A stretch of DNA of 64,000 nt from Bilabrum cf. latius (taxonomy: Eukaryota; Bigyra: Bicosoecida; Bigyra; Bicosoecida), in assembly GCA_965178125.1 (NCBI GenBank), contig OZ237756.1, positions 1 through 64,000 of the forward strand. Reading direction: 5' to 3'. Below, in pieces: positions 10,201-22,357 of the stretch. The translations under genes and the position numbers were made by a program. Below the pieces are notes generated by a model. The model was not told the DNA's origin. It saw only the letters and a list, made by a program, of their open reading frames with translations, and made no database searches. Positions within the stretch are counted from its first letter, which is position 1; each line of letters starts with the position of its first letter.

Positions 10201-11795
10201 GGATGTAGCTCCAGACCGCGTTCCAGTCCGCCATGGCGAACTCGTCCCTACCGGTGAGCTCCGTGGCGCTGTCGCCCGTCGCCGAGTTGATCAGGTCACT
10301 GGCGTGCTCAAACATGCGGCGCTGCACTGGCGACTCTTTGCCGAGCCCCAGCTGCCCCAGCAGCAGCTTGGTGGTGGACCCATTGATGAGCAGCGTGAGG
10401 AATGCGATGCCCGCCACATAGAAGAGCACCCTCTCGCGGAGGGTCACCTCGATGTTCTCGTCCTGCTCCACGATCAGGCCAAGGCTGAGTCCAACTGCCC
10501 CGCGCAGACCTGCGTACGACAGCACGATGGCGCTCCGCCAGTCCAGCGGGTATCCCGACCACGCTAGCACCGGATAGCAAACGAGCACGCAAGCAATGCG
10601 CACCGCGTGCAACGCAATGTACAGCACGATGAGGTAAAGGAACTCGGTACCTCCTACGTACGAGGAGAAGAGCGCCTTCTCCGCGATGATGAGGCCCGAC
10701 AGGAGGAAGATCACCGTGTTGGCCAGGTACCCCAGCATCTCCCAGAACGAGTGCATCGTGTGCTCCACCTCGGGACTGACCCGCGTCTTGGCGTACCCGG
10801 ACATCAGCACGCCCAGCGTCACCACCGCCAGCACGCCGGAGGTTTCAAGCGCCGTCCCCTCTGCCACTGCAAAAGCCGTGTAGCACCCCACGACTGTCAT
10901 GGTCACTTCAGAGATGGCGTCGTTGTACACGTAGCCGAGCAGCAAAGTGATGGCGATCGCGCACACGGCGCCCCAGATTGGACCAACCGCGGCCAGCTGA
11001 ATGCCCATCCCCACCATGGCCCCCGGACTGGACTCGATGGTCTCCGTCAGGATGCCCCTTACAAGGGAGAAGAGCACGATTGCACTGCCATCGTTCAGCA
11101 AGCTCTCGCCCTCGATTAGCGTCTCCAGCGGCTTTGAGGCGCCTAGCTCTTTGAGCAAAGCAACAACTGCCACTGGGTCTGTGGCAGCCAGAATAGAGCC
11201 TAGCATAAGGTGCGCTGTGAACGTCCAGTCGTACTGCTGGAAGAGCGAGTTCGTCACTGCGGCAGTCAGCAGCGTGCCCAGCACCATCCCCGGCACTGCA
11301 AGCGCAAGGATCTGCCAGAAGGACTTTCTGAACACGTGAAAGTCTACGGAAAAAGCACTTTCAAAGATGAGGGTGGGGAGGAACACGAATAGAATGACAT
11401 GTGGGTCTACATTGGCCCATCCCTCCAGGATTCCTCGCAGCTGCACGCCCTCCTCCGGCAAAAACTGGTCCAAAGTTCCAAGCAAAACTCCAAGGACCAA
11501 TAGAAGTACCTGCGCTAGCCTATAATCGCGCTAGGATACTTAGTGGTGCAAGCGCCGATGGGAGAGGTGCGGCACGCGCCGCGCGCGCATGGCATTTGTG
11601 TGCGGCCACGGACCGTGAATGGTACCGGCAACAACTTACCGTGTATGGTGCCGGAAAGGGAAGAAACTGAGGGAGAATGTTCCTGCAGAGCAAACCCAAT
11701 AGCAGCGTGATACACACGAAAATCGCCGCATCTGCAACTGCCTCATGACCTGGTTCCTCCGGGCCAACGGGCTCTGGGGGACTCTCTCCTATCAT
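7244..11795 (-). CDS. SOS1: SOS1-type plasma-membrane Na+/H+ antiporter with cyclic-nucleotide-binding-like domain
   Basis: Exon 1 (11795-11640) ends ...PYT at GTAAGT; the 130-nt intron ends GCGCAG; exon 2 (11509-7244) ends in TAA. The protein is about 1,473 residues. Residues about 20-450 are a CPA1 exchanger: many membrane segments, FESAFSVDF, DPVAVVALL and the LLNDGSA motif around the transport site. A long cytosolic region follows. A cNMP-binding-like fold starts near residue 828 (DILRTSALAG, then GDDPDGIIIVLEG) and resumes near 959 (GSIVGAAEVLLG), separated by an insertion; this layout matches plant SOS1. Nine in-frame TAG codons (for example 9650, a TAGTAG pair near 9421, 8906, 7805, 7397) are read as Gln. 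The last 250 residues are low-complexity, with a Gly-Gln run. The expected role is Na+ export coupled to H+ entry. Confidence 0.88.
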
Positions 11796-12005
11796 GACAG
11801 ACTAAACGAGTATGGTGTATTTCAACAACGCAGACAAAGGCTACTTGTTGACTCTTGTGCGCCCGTCTAGCTTGGGTTGTCTTGCGTCACGGAAATCAGT
11901 GCCGATGAATCAACACCTTACAAACAATGAAGCAGCAGAAGGCTCCTTGCGGCATTATTAGCTTCAACGAGCCAATATTTCGCTGGTATTGGGGATAGAT
12001 CGATC

Positions 12006-13414
12006 ATGAAACTTGCAAGCTTTGATGCTTTTCAAAAAATTCGTGCTGGTTCCGCTCCATTTGTGGCGGACCGAACTTTATGCGGTGCGACGAGTAAGTT
12101 TTACGTTGTTTCTGTTCAAAGCATCGTTGTTTCCGGTGATGCAGCAGCGCTGAAAATCAGGTGGCTAAATTTCTGTCAACCGCAGTTACGCTGGTGACTG
12201 GAGTCGTCATGGTGCTCATATTGCTACAGGAGGTCAGGTTGTATTTGACAGTAGACTACGAAGATGAGGTGCACGTAGATTCAACTCATGCGGAAGAGGA
12301 CATGTCTGTGCGATTGGACATGACCTTCTTCCACCTGAAATGCGATGGTGAGGCTCGAAGTCGTTGCAGCAGTCAGCATGTCTCTCTTCCTGTACATGCT
12401 GTCGCATTTTTAGCACAACCGTTATCGACTAGCAATTGTATCGCAGACGTAGAGTTTGAGATTTAGGATAGCAAGGGATAGTTGTATCCTCCCGGAGCTG
12501 CCCGTCTGACCAAAGCCAGCGTGCGAGACGCCGACCGCCAGCTGGCCACCGCCGTTGCCATGCACAGGCAGCTTCTGGCGGCGCACGGCAAGCGGCAAGG
12601 GTGGAGCCTAGGGTCAATGCTAGGGTTTGGCGGCAGAGCGGTAGGACCCGGTGATAGCGACGACGAGTACGGTGACGACCCGGACGCCGACGTGGCTGGC
12701 ATCGTGAATCCCTCCCGGCTGGCGCAGGCGATGAACATCGCCAGGCAGCACTCGAGCGGGTAGGGCTCGGGCAGTGCGGGACAGGGCAGCAATGGCAGAC
12801 CGGAGCTAAGCAGAGATGGGTGCAGGGTGCACGGCGGGCTGCGGCTCAAGAAAGCAGCGGGCAATTTCCACGTGGTGCCGCGCCCCTTCAGCGCCAGGGG
12901 GTCCACTGGCTTCTTCCGGGGCATGCCGGTGGACGAGCTGCTGTTGTACAACGCGTCACACGTGGTGCACGACCTGGCGTTTGGCCCTGCCTTCCGCGGG
13001 CAGGAGAGCCCCCTCCGCGGTGTGGTGCGCGCCCACGAGGAGGGCCCCGCGCAGTTCCAGTACTACGTGACCGTCGTGCCCACGCTCGTGTCGGGGGGGC
13101 GGGCCTCGCTGGCGGCCTGGGTGGGCTCCTGGATCGGGCTGGGGGGCAGCGAGGCACTGGCGCTCAGGAGCGCGCAGTACTCGGCCACAGAGTTCACGGC
13201 GGCGACTGACCCCACCTCGGTTATGATGTCACCCCCAGGGGTCATCTTCCGATTCGATTTCTCTCCCGTCATGGTCATGCGGAAGGAGCGGTCGAGGACG
13301 ATGGCGCAGCTCCTCACCTCTGTGTGCGCCATCCTCGGTGGCGTGTTTGCAGTGAGCGGGATGCTGGACGGGGCAATTCACAGGGCGGGGAGACTCTTCA
13401 AGAAAGCGGATTGA
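12006..13414 (+). CDS. ERGIC3: ERGIC3/Erv46 ER-Golgi cargo receptor
   Basis: Erv46 cycles in COPII/COPI vesicles with Erv41 between ER and Golgi. Exons 12006-12093, 12186-12347 and 12447-13414 (TGA) join in phase to 405 residues; introns of 92 and 99 nt end ACCGCAG and ATCGCAG. The N-terminus FDAFQKIRA..CGA is followed by a membrane segment (LVTGVVMVLILL), then the lumenal domain with GCRVHGGLRLKKAAGNFH, QYYVTVVPT, the SPMMV-like FDFSPVMVM and a second membrane segment (SVCAILGGVFAVSG) before a short basic tail, all in family order. Three TAG codons lie in exon 3 in a divergent lumenal stretch. It is divergent from the antiporter across about 210 bp. Confidence 0.92.
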
Positions 13415-13597
13415 AGCGATAGTTTAGATTGCATCATTGGTAAGATGGCGTCAAAGCACACAGCCTCTGGGTGCGGTTTATCTCCCAAACCGGAAGCGAT
13501 CACTGCCTCTGGGTGCGGTTTGCGACCAGATAGTCCTCGGTCCTCAGGGTGGTTGTGAGGCCATTCGTAGCAACAGTTGCACACATAGTTTGTGTAC

Positions 13598-15589
13598 ATG
13601 CTGAGCTTGCTTATTCTCTCGGCGGTGGTGGGCGGAGCCGTGGCATCTGACCCAGTTCATGCTGCCTTCGAGGCGGATGACTTTCGCGTTGTACAAGACA
13701 TTACTCAGGGAAAAACTGGCCGCGGGGTCCTCGCTGAGAGCAAAAATGCCACCTTGCTCTCGTCTGGGTTGCCGAAGCGCGCTTTCTACGCCGCGGGGAG
13801 TCCTTATGAGATCGGCTACGTTCGCGGTTTCTTGGACTACAACCACACTGAAATCATGACGAATTACTTCTTGCTGCATGCGGTGCCTTCTTTGATCGAC
13901 AAGAATCTCGATCTGGAGCTCACCAGGAACAACGAAACGCGAGGCGCCTGGGACATTGTGTGCAGCCTGATTGAAGACATTGTCGTGTCTGGCTCGGTTA
14001 AGAGCTTCAAGCACGACGTCCAGACTGGCTCGATTCCATCCGATGTGCAGAATGAAATGCAGGGCATCGTAGATGGCGCGATTGCTGGCGGAGCGAATGC
14101 ATCCGTGGTGACTCTGGAAAAGATCGTCACAATTAACGTAGGCCTGGACTTCGCGAGCGCTCTTGTGTACTCGGGCCAAATCCTCGATATCCTGGAGGAC
14201 AGGGCTGCGTCGTGGATTCAATTGCAGCCGCAGGAGCAGCGTGACGCAGCTGCGACCATGATGCATGCTGTGCTGGCTCGCCTGCGGGGCGCTGGACCCT
14301 CTGCGTGGCGCTCGCCGGCCCTGTGCGACGCCTTCGCGGCCTGGGGCGCTGCCACTGCGGGGGGTTCTGGGTCCTACTTTGCTCGGGATTTCCAGCTTAG
14401 TATGGGACAGGTACTGCAGGACCTGCTGGCTCCGACCATTTTCGTGCCTGTTGCCTCGCAAGGGGACAGTGACGCGCCCATTCCGCTCGTGGCCGCCACA
14501 GGGCCCGCCTTCGTGGGCGTGTTTACGGCTCTGAATGCCCAGGGCTTTGCCATGGGCGTGGACACACTGCGGACCTGCCAGGGGGACCCCAAGGCGGTGG
14601 GTCTCAACTCGGTGCTTCTGGTTCGGCTCGCGGGCCACGCCTCCCCCGACTCGGAGACTGCCACAAGGTTCGTGGCGAGCGCCAGGCGAGGGGCTTCCTA
14701 CCTGTATCCCATGAGCGACGCAAATGGGGATGCGCGCATCTTGGAGGCTGGCACCTGGAGGCCCTCCTCGGCGGGCGTGCAGGACTGGGGCTAGAACGAG
14801 ACATGCGTGCAGGACGCCTCCCTGCGCGCCCAGCTGCCCTCCTTGCAGGCAATGCAGGGCTGGGTAGAGGCCTCTGAGCGGGCGGGCACGTGGGATCAGG
14901 GCGTGTTCGTCCGATCGAGCAAGTTCGCGGGCGAGTTTCCCAGCGAGCTGGTTCTCCCCTACAGCGAGAAGCTGTTCCAGGCGGCTGGGCTTCAGCTCAA
15001 CTCATCCGCATGGCTGGCTCGCAGGGGGCAGCTCATGGACGGGTCTTGGCAGCAGGAGAACGGGCCGGCTGGCAAGAAGCTGGCGGCCAAGTTCTTCAGC
15101 AACCCGCGGGTTGGGCTCGGCGCCAGCGGGGCCCCGCCGAACCACCTCGTTGTGAGCAACACGGCGCTGTTCCCCCAGATGCGGGTGAGTCAGATGGGCG
15201 TGTGGGCCAGCTCCATCCCCGGGGAGGCGATCCAGTGGAGGTACGACTCCCTGTCCTGGCTGGTGGATCGGCAGGCCAACGGCGGGGTGGGTGGGGTGGA
15301 CTTGCCTACCGCCATGCGGCTCATCGAGTTCCTCAAGCCCTGCCACATGGAGAATGCCACTCTGGCGATAGAGGGGCTTCCCAACGGCGTGCGAGTGGAC
15401 GAGGTGTCGGGTGACCTGTGCACCCCCGAGTACTGGGTATTCGACCGGCTGCACGCCAGCGACCCGCTGTCCGCGCCCATCCAGGGGTCGCTGGCCGTCT
15501 GCGACCTCAAGGACAGGCGCATGGTCACCAAGACCGGGTACTTCCGGGACGCATGGATCCAGCTGACGCTGCCGAACTACCTCAAATGA
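13598..15589 (+). CDS. Secreted Ntn-hydrolase of the C45 acyltransferase-like family
   Basis: ATG at 13598 starts a signal peptide (MLSLLILSAVVGGAVA); the frame runs to TGA at 15587-15589, 663 residues, single exon. Near residue 245 CDAFAAWGAAT followed by YFARDFQL resembles the Cys nucleophile and the R-D/N motif of peptidase C45 / penicillin acyltransferase-like hydrolases, and PAFVGVFTALNAQGFAMG and the GASYLYPMSDANGD stretch fit the same fold. These enzymes are usually made as a precursor that cleaves itself before the Cys. One TAG (14792) splits the protein in the standard code (DWG-Q-NETC). Candidate N-glycosylation sites (NAT, NHT, NET) suit a secretory or lysosomal location. The substrate is unknown; an acid amidase or phospholipase-B-like role is possible. 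An AATAAA lies 10 nt past the stop. Confidence 0.68.
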
Positions 15590-15804
15590 GGCTGCTCCAA
15601 ATAAAGTTCGCTGGGAAAATTGCAATTTTCGGGAAAAGGCGTGCTTGTGCCGCACGAGTTGGTCGCAACTCATACTTGCGACCGTTGCGTGTTGCCACGT
15701 CCCATCCTAGTCGATCCACGGATCAGCTTGATACAACTGGGTAGTTCATCCAAATCGTCAGCTTGCAAATGAATTTGTTTTGAGTCTCACGGGTCCAGAG
15801 CATC

Positions 15805-18030
15805 ATGCCATCTGAAGCGCAAGAAGAACACAACTCATAGAGTTTGCGCAGCAAAGACAGAGAATTTGAAACAATTCCAGGGGTGATAGAATTGAGGAGC
15901 CCATGTTTATACTGCTCCTACGGATTTGGATGGCGATGGTTGCTTATGGTTGCCTGCGCGGCTCTATCGGCTCTAAACTGTAGCACGATGGTAGATGCGA
16001 CTACACCAGTCAAATTCGACAACATATAGCAGCACCCAGACTCTAACGAGCTGTCTATATCGGTTGCAGGGTTCCAGTGCAGGGTCGATGCGACATGGTC
16101 ACGCGCCTGGCCGGTTTTATTGGCTCTAGTATTTCTTGCTTTAGTGGGTGAGGTTGTGGGTGTTGCTGTGCCCGTGCTGCGCGGTTGGCAAGAATTTTCT
16201 TTAGTACAGACTCTGATCCTTCTAAACGTTACAACGTACTTATCACAAATGGTGAGATGTCCGCTTGCAGAACTGTCGCTTATTTCGGCTCGCCACGTCT
16301 CCCCCGCCGGCGACTCAGTAGCCAACACCACGATCGCCTCGCACGAGCTTGGAACAGGACTGCCAGATAGCTTCAGACTTAACCGAAACGGGAGTTGACA
16401 CCCTCATCGCTAGATTCTTATTCTGCGTGTCTTGCAGGCCCTTGATGGCATCGTGCTGACAGCGAACGGGTGGCCGGTATTTGGGGCCATATTTGCCCTG
16501 TAGTGGGTGGGTTCGCGGTATGTACTGGCGAGTGCAGTAACCTTGCGATTTGAATCGAAGGTGCCACGGCGAGCAGGTTGCCGAGGCGGTCTGCAGCTAG
16601 TAGCCTTCGAGGACGGACCGGGGGCACCTATGACCAAGCTTTCAGCCCTAGACCGTGGCTTCCGAGCACCCTCGGATGGCATCCTACACGCGGTCTCTGG
16701 ATCCAGGCAGGCACAGTTGCAGGCGCACCACGCCATCGCCAGTGCCAGTAGCAGCGGATCCCCTGCTGTCCAGCCACCCCCGCGGCTGTCCACGAGTCTA
16801 CAGCGGGGTGCCACATCCGCGCGAGAGCTACGACACAAAGATAGGGTCCTTGGGGCATACGAACGCAGAGGGATCGAGTGGGAGCCGCTGGGGCGGGGCG
16901 GCATCGGGCGGGTGCTGCTGCAGCTTGGCGCGCCGGGTATGGGAATGGTAGGGGGCATGTGGAGCAGCGAGATGCGCGTGGGTGCAAGCATGCCTGAGGG
17001 ACATGATGCCTGGGTGCCGGCAGGGGACTCAGCGGTGGTGCGTCGGCGGGGCTCCACGGTGGAATTGAGGACGGGTCCACCGCAATCGGCTGGGGCCCTT
17101 CTGCCCAGGCCTTCGAGGCGGGTGCTGGATGAGGCACCTCCTGCGGCAATGAAGGGACGCGGGCACGTGGCATTGGATGGAAGGAAGGGTGATCATGTGC
17201 CGCTGGCGAACCCAAGGCCGGCAGCCCTCCCAAGTAAGATAGGAAGCAATGCCGTATCTATCTCTGGCAGCGACCTGGAGCGGGCCGACGGAGAAACACA
17301 GGCTATTGGTAGAACCGATGGCGAGCAAATTGGTTCTGCAGGTAGCTCAGATGGAGACACTTGTGGCAATGTAAAAAAGGAGGGTGACGATGATGACAAA
17401 AGGCAGTTCCGTCCATGCGGGGAAGGTGCGGTGGCAGTCTGGCTGCGAGCCGCCCTGGTGGAGCTGGACTCCATCTCCGACTTCAGCTCGGCGCTAATCC
17501 TGGGACTGGACTCTTGGCCCGGGGTGGTGTACACGGTACTGGCCACGGTCGGGCTCATCCAGACACTGGCACAGTTCGTGCTCTTCAACCTGCACGGCAG
17601 CTCCACGCCTGCTGTGCGGGCCCTGCGCATGGGCAGCACTGTGATGCTGGACCTGCCCATGACCGCGATTGACGTGAGGGCCGTGGTGCTGCAATCCAAC
17701 CCCGCGAGCTAGTCCTACCTGATCTTCTCGTTCCTCATCAAGGGAGCCACCATGGCCGTGCATGCCGCCCTCACGTGGCACGAGCTCGGCACTTGGCTGC
17801 AGCAGGCCCAGCAGCCGTACTTGGACCGCGAGGAGGTCCCTCCCTCCTGTCTCTGGCTCGCGGGACGAGATGTAGGGGCTACCATCGCCTGGCTCTACTC
17901 GGCTTGCTGTCGCGGCTGCTGCTCGTCCATTGCGTGCTGTAGATGCTGCAGCTGCTGTGGGTCGGGGTGTGGCGGGTCTCCGCACCCAGCCAAGGTGGGT
18001 GCAGAGGCGACGGATCGGCCGGAGATCTGA
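15805..18030 (+). CDS. Multi-pass membrane protein, unknown
   Basis: Exon 1 is 15805-16251 and exon 2 is 16438-18030 (TGA); the 186-nt GTGAGA...CTTGCAG intron is phase 0. The protein is 679 residues with four TAG codons (15838, 16027, 16501, 17710). Hydrophobic segments are seen near residues 38-55 (WRWLLMVACAAL), 95-120 (WPVLLALVFLALVG) and 125-165. A Ser/Pro/Gly-rich loop of more than 250 residues follows, then two or more further segments (VVYTVLATVGLIQTLAQF; SYLIFSFLIKG). A Cys-rich stretch (CCRGCCSSIACC) is near the C-terminus. I recognise no family. The TAG at 17710 lies just before a membrane segment, so the standard code would remove it. Confidence 0.65.
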
Positions 18031-18113
18031 TGACTTGTGACCCCGTCGAACTTGAGCTCACGTTGTTTGCGGCATCATGATTTCGGCATCAATAGTCAGT
18101 ACTCGGAGCCAAA

Positions 18114-20282
18114 ATGGCCGAATGGCGCGCTCGAATCATGCCTATACTCCCTCGTGCCCCCCGATCACTTCACAATGCCAAACTATCCGTAAGCATGTTA
18201 CCAGGACTAGTACCTGAAAGCGCAGAGTTTCCTGAAGTTCCGAAGGACCAGACGGGCCACCTGTCGTTTGCGGGGCGGGCTGCCGGCCGCCCACGAACCA
18301 CATCGCCAGGCGGCACTGATGCGATTCATAGCAGACAAAAAGCACATTAGGGTGGTGAAGATGCATATTACGACGAGAAAGAACGAAACGAGGTTGAATG
18401 GGAGGCCAGGATATCCTCGAGGCTGCTCACACCAACAGGACCAACGTCCCAGTCGATCACCGAGGCACTCCGCTCAATAAGTCCGTCACAGACACCCCAA
18501 AATGAGACACATGGCAAGAACAAGGATGATGCTGCACGTGAACGCACTGATCCGTCTGAGGCTGCAGGCGCTGTGAAAGGCGAGGCGGTACGACGCGGCA
18601 GGCGGCGCCGGAGCTCGGTGTTTGGAGGTACGTAGGCCGCCGGCGGAGCATCAATGAGCACCGAAGCACAAATAAACGCGATACAAGCGCACCTTCCATC
18701 GGCTCGACGCGAGCTCGAAGCCTTGATTGACCCTATGGGAGACTTTGACTGGCATTTCTTGGGTGAGGTCCTGGGCGCACCAGCTCGAGACCAGCGTGTC
18801 GTTGCTATGGCCAAGAAGGAGATGGCAGGAAGCCATAGTGCCAGCACCTCTATAGGCCAAGATCACGATGTAGGCAAAGCATGCATGGAAGATGGGCTCA
18901 GAGGAGTTGACGATTCCAGGACCGAAGCGCTGGCCCCAGCAGAGGCAGAGGCCGGGCTCCCCGAAGGTGCAAGACACGCCGGGGCACCCATGCTGGACCG
19001 AAAGGAGGAACAGCGAGTGGCAGGTAAGCTAGGGCATGCAGGAGGGTACGCCCGCAAGGCCGAGCTGGAGAGGTCCCGCGGCCTGACCTCCCATCCGGGC
19101 CCGGGAGCGGCCGATAGAGGGGCGGCAGACACCCTCGCTGCCAGGTCGATTGGAGCTACTGAGGCCGGTGACGTGGATCCGGACCAGCTGGCATTCGTGC
19201 AGGAGCTGCTCGGCTGGGGGGAAGACAGGCGAACCCGCTGGCTGCAGCGCGCCCTACAGGTGACCCGGATGCTCTGGCAGGATGCAGGCATGTCGAGGCG
19301 GGACCAGGACATGTTCCTATCAGCACACGGGAGAGCCGAGGGGGGGGAGGGGCAGGCCCTGCCTCCCGGTGAGCTCCTCTCCCGATGCCTGGCAGTGGCC
19401 GAGCACATGTCGCTGCTAGCCGACCACTCTGCCGCGACTGACACGGTGCGGGCCGCTGCCGAGCTGCGGGAGCGTTTGGTGCAAGACTTGCGGGACACGC
19501 TGGCTCACACCAGGTCCAAGCTATCGCGTAGGCTGATGAGCGCCCTCTAGGACATCTAGCGCGGGGTGGAGACCTCGCTACGTCCCTCGGGGCTCCCCCC
19601 TAACGGTCAGCTTGACACAGGCACGCGTGGGTTGGGTGCGGGAAAGGACCCGAGGCTCGGCGAGTTGGAGCGCAGCGCCACGAAGCGAGATGCAGGGCTC
19701 TCCGTACCAGAGAGGGACTCGCTGCTGCAGGGGAGGGTGCGCGTGCGGGTGCTGCTCCTGCACCTGCTCCGCTCCAGCCTATCCATTGCAGAGGGGGTGG
19801 CGAGGTGGCGGCGCAGCATGTGGAGGCCGCACCCTTTCTTATTCCGGGGCCGGAACCTGCTGCGGGCCATCCGGAAAGACACGCGGTTCCTGCTTGAGGA
19901 CAGCACCCCGGCGCTGCTGCAGCTGCTGGCCGTACCGTTTGACGAGATCAAGCTGCTCCTCGCTTTCTCCTTCCCACCGCAGCCGAATAGCCCACCCGCT
20001 GCACGGAGCGGTACCAGACCTGGGGAGAGCGACGCGACAGGCGCGACAGGCTCCGGCAAAGATGTCCCACAGGACCCCCTGAGCGTCGGCAGCGTGGTGG
20101 ACCTGGTGGAAGTGAACGAAGTCATCCCAGATCCGCGCATTCTGGACAGGCTGGACCGCGCGGTACGCATGGTGCATCTAGAGGCTGGCCTGCAGCAAAG
20201 GCTGAGGAGAGAGACAGCGAGGCTGAATGAGGAGCACTTGTTCATCCCAGTGCTACGGTGGAGGCGCAAGGGGAAGATTTGA
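18114..20282 (+). CDS. Unrecognised protein, mostly helical
   Basis: A single frame runs from ATG 18114 to TGA 20280-20282, 722 residues, with four TAG codons (18348, near 18630, 19548, 19557). It begins 84 bp after the membrane-protein gene on the same strand. The N-terminal quarter is charged and disordered; the segment FDWHFLGEVLG and a helical block around residues 345-480 (Arg/Leu/Glu-rich, VQELLGWGEDRRTRWLQRAL) look folded, as does the C-terminal part (RPHPFLFRGRNLLRAIRKDT, then VPFDEIKLLLAF). I cannot name a domain. Two TAG codons two residues apart (L-Q-DI-Q-RG) join the halves. Confidence 0.6.
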
Positions 20283-20350
20283 GCCGCGCATTGTATAGAA
20301 TATCAGTCAACTTTTCTATCGCAGGAGTAGCAAGCACCGAATCACCACAA

Positions 20351-22075
20351 TTAAGATATCCCAAGCGACTCTGCAGCGCGCTCCACGGCCTCATCGCTGA
20401 CCCGCAGCACGGCCTTGCCCCACGACCCCTTGCTCGTCATGTGACGATGAGCCTCTTCGACGTCCTCGAGACGGAACCTCGCTGTGAGCGGGACCATGGA
20501 CTCGCCGACTCTGCTGCTGCCGGCCTGCACCTCCTGAAACATGACCAGATCTCCCCTATCACGAAAGCTGGCAGGGTTACCCGCGTCGCCCTCGCCTGGC
20601 GCCAGCAAGTGAGCTGCGATGGCACTCTGGTCCAGCTCGCCCCAGCTCTCGGCCAGGACACTGTCCCTCGACAGCGCGCTCGCACACAGCATCGCGGGCC
20701 CGTGCATGGCAGCCAGGGCCCGCCGCACGATGCCCCCTTTCTCCGCCGGACTCCTGCTCCTCAGCGTGGCCCCCGTCCAGTGCAGCCGCTTCAGCATCAG
20801 GCGCATCATGTTCACAGGAGTCATTTCTTCGTTGCCGCTGCCTTCCCCGCGCTCGAGAGCGGCGGCTGCCCCTCGACCGAAAGCGATTTGGACCAGCGCA
20901 CCTTCAGTCCCGAGCACATCGAGATTGCGCTGCATGTAAGGGCCCCCGATTGAGTCCAGCACCACAGACACCCCATCCAGGGGGCCCTCCCGCCCCTCGC
21001 CCGCGCGCCTGGAAGGTCGGTCGAGCACGCCACCACTGGCCCACATACCCGGGTGCAGGTCCAGCAGCTCGGATATGCCCGGCATGGGAATGCCCTGGAA
21101 CGACTCGGAATGCACGGCGGGGGTCCCCTGCTCACCTGTGTCCCCGCTGTGCCTGTGGGGCCTGACATCTGCCCCGCTCCTTGCCAGCTGCTTGCATCGC
21201 AGGTGCAGGTGCTCGGCTCGCCGCACAGCCTCCGGGCGCTGGTGCTCCAGCCACTCCCTCACCTCTGTGTCTCGCAGCACATCTCTGAAGTCTGACCAAG
21301 CCCCTTCCGACTCGGGGCCAACGGGGTCGCTGTCGTATGCCACGCACAGGCTCGCGCCCATTCCAAGCGTCTCGGCCTGTCTTGCTCGACTGCTTGTGGT
21401 GACAGCAACTGCTCCAACGCGACTCGCTACGGCGATTGCCATGGAACCAATCCCTCCGGCACCTCCGTGCGCGAGGAGCACCTCGCCCGGGCCAAGGCCA
21501 CCTCGCTCTACCACGGTCGACCAAACCGTGGCTGCATTCTCTGGCGTACATGCTAGCACATCCATGAACGCACCCATATCTACAAGTCTCGAATGTTTAT
21601 CTGATTTTGAATTAGGTATTCTCTGCACTTTCCGCAGCTGTGCAGCTGGAACTGAAACGTACTCTGCGTACCCACCGCCATTCGTAAGTCCATATACCAC
21701 ATCCCCGGGGCTCAACCGCCCAGGACCAGCTTCTGTTCGTCCTGTACTAACAACTACCCCAGCCACTTCCAGGCCGAGGTACGGGCTGCTGCCTCTTGGG
21801 GCTGGATAAGCACCACTTTTCTAGAGGAGGTCTGGTTTGCAGAGACCACATGCAGCGACATGCACCAGGGCATGACCGGCTGGAATATTAGGTATCGGTA
21901 CCCGCTCAATGCTCATATGAGCATCCTTGCCTCTGCCATGATGAACTGCTGCCAACATCGTGCTCGGAATCCCGCTCGAAAGCAGTCTTGCACCAACTGC
22001 AAGTGTGTACGTTCGAGTGGATCGCAGCCCCCGAGGCGCCAAAGAGGGCCTCAATCGCCTGATAACACCTATCAT
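20351..22075 (-). CDS. PIG3-like quinone oxidoreductase (MDR superfamily), probably mitochondrial
   Basis: The frame runs from ATG 22075 to TAA 20351-20353, 574 residues, one exon. The N-terminus (MIGVIRRLRPSLAPRGLRST) is Arg-rich without acids and fits a mitochondrial presequence. Then come LAAVHHGRG, GHALVHVAACGLCKPDLL-Q-KSGAYPAP, LGLEVAGVVV, GDVVYGLTNGGGYAEYV and the nucleotide motif AHGGAGGIGSMAIAVA, matching TP53I3/PIG3-type zinc-free quinone reductases that use NADPH. The TAG at 21821 sits on the Gln of the family's DLLQR motif. A poorly conserved insertion of roughly 100 residues precedes GVSVVLDSIGGPYMQRN. Human PIG3 has 332 residues. Confidence 0.87.
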
Positions 22076-22357
22076 TTACGGGAATGTAGTAAAGGGTTGG
22101 ATACTAGAAGTAGATAATCGTAATATGTGAAGCCGTGCACAGGAGAGATCCGGAATGCGGATCTCCGACTAGGCCTGCACTGGCAGCCTCCCCGTAGACA
22201 GGACATGTAGCCGCAATGTTAGCAGCCGCATAGTTAAACAATCCTGAGTCACCACTAAAGTGACACCACCATAATGATACGGCCACCATCATGGCAAGAA
22301 CACCTGGTAGGTCGGCGGATTGGATGCGGCACCAAGGCGGCCCAGCAGGCCTGCATG

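Noticed and set aside
12463-14638. Long minus-strand frames opposite ERGIC3 and the C45-like gene
   Set aside because: The plus strand carries recognisable domains in order; the minus frames are GC-driven shadows.
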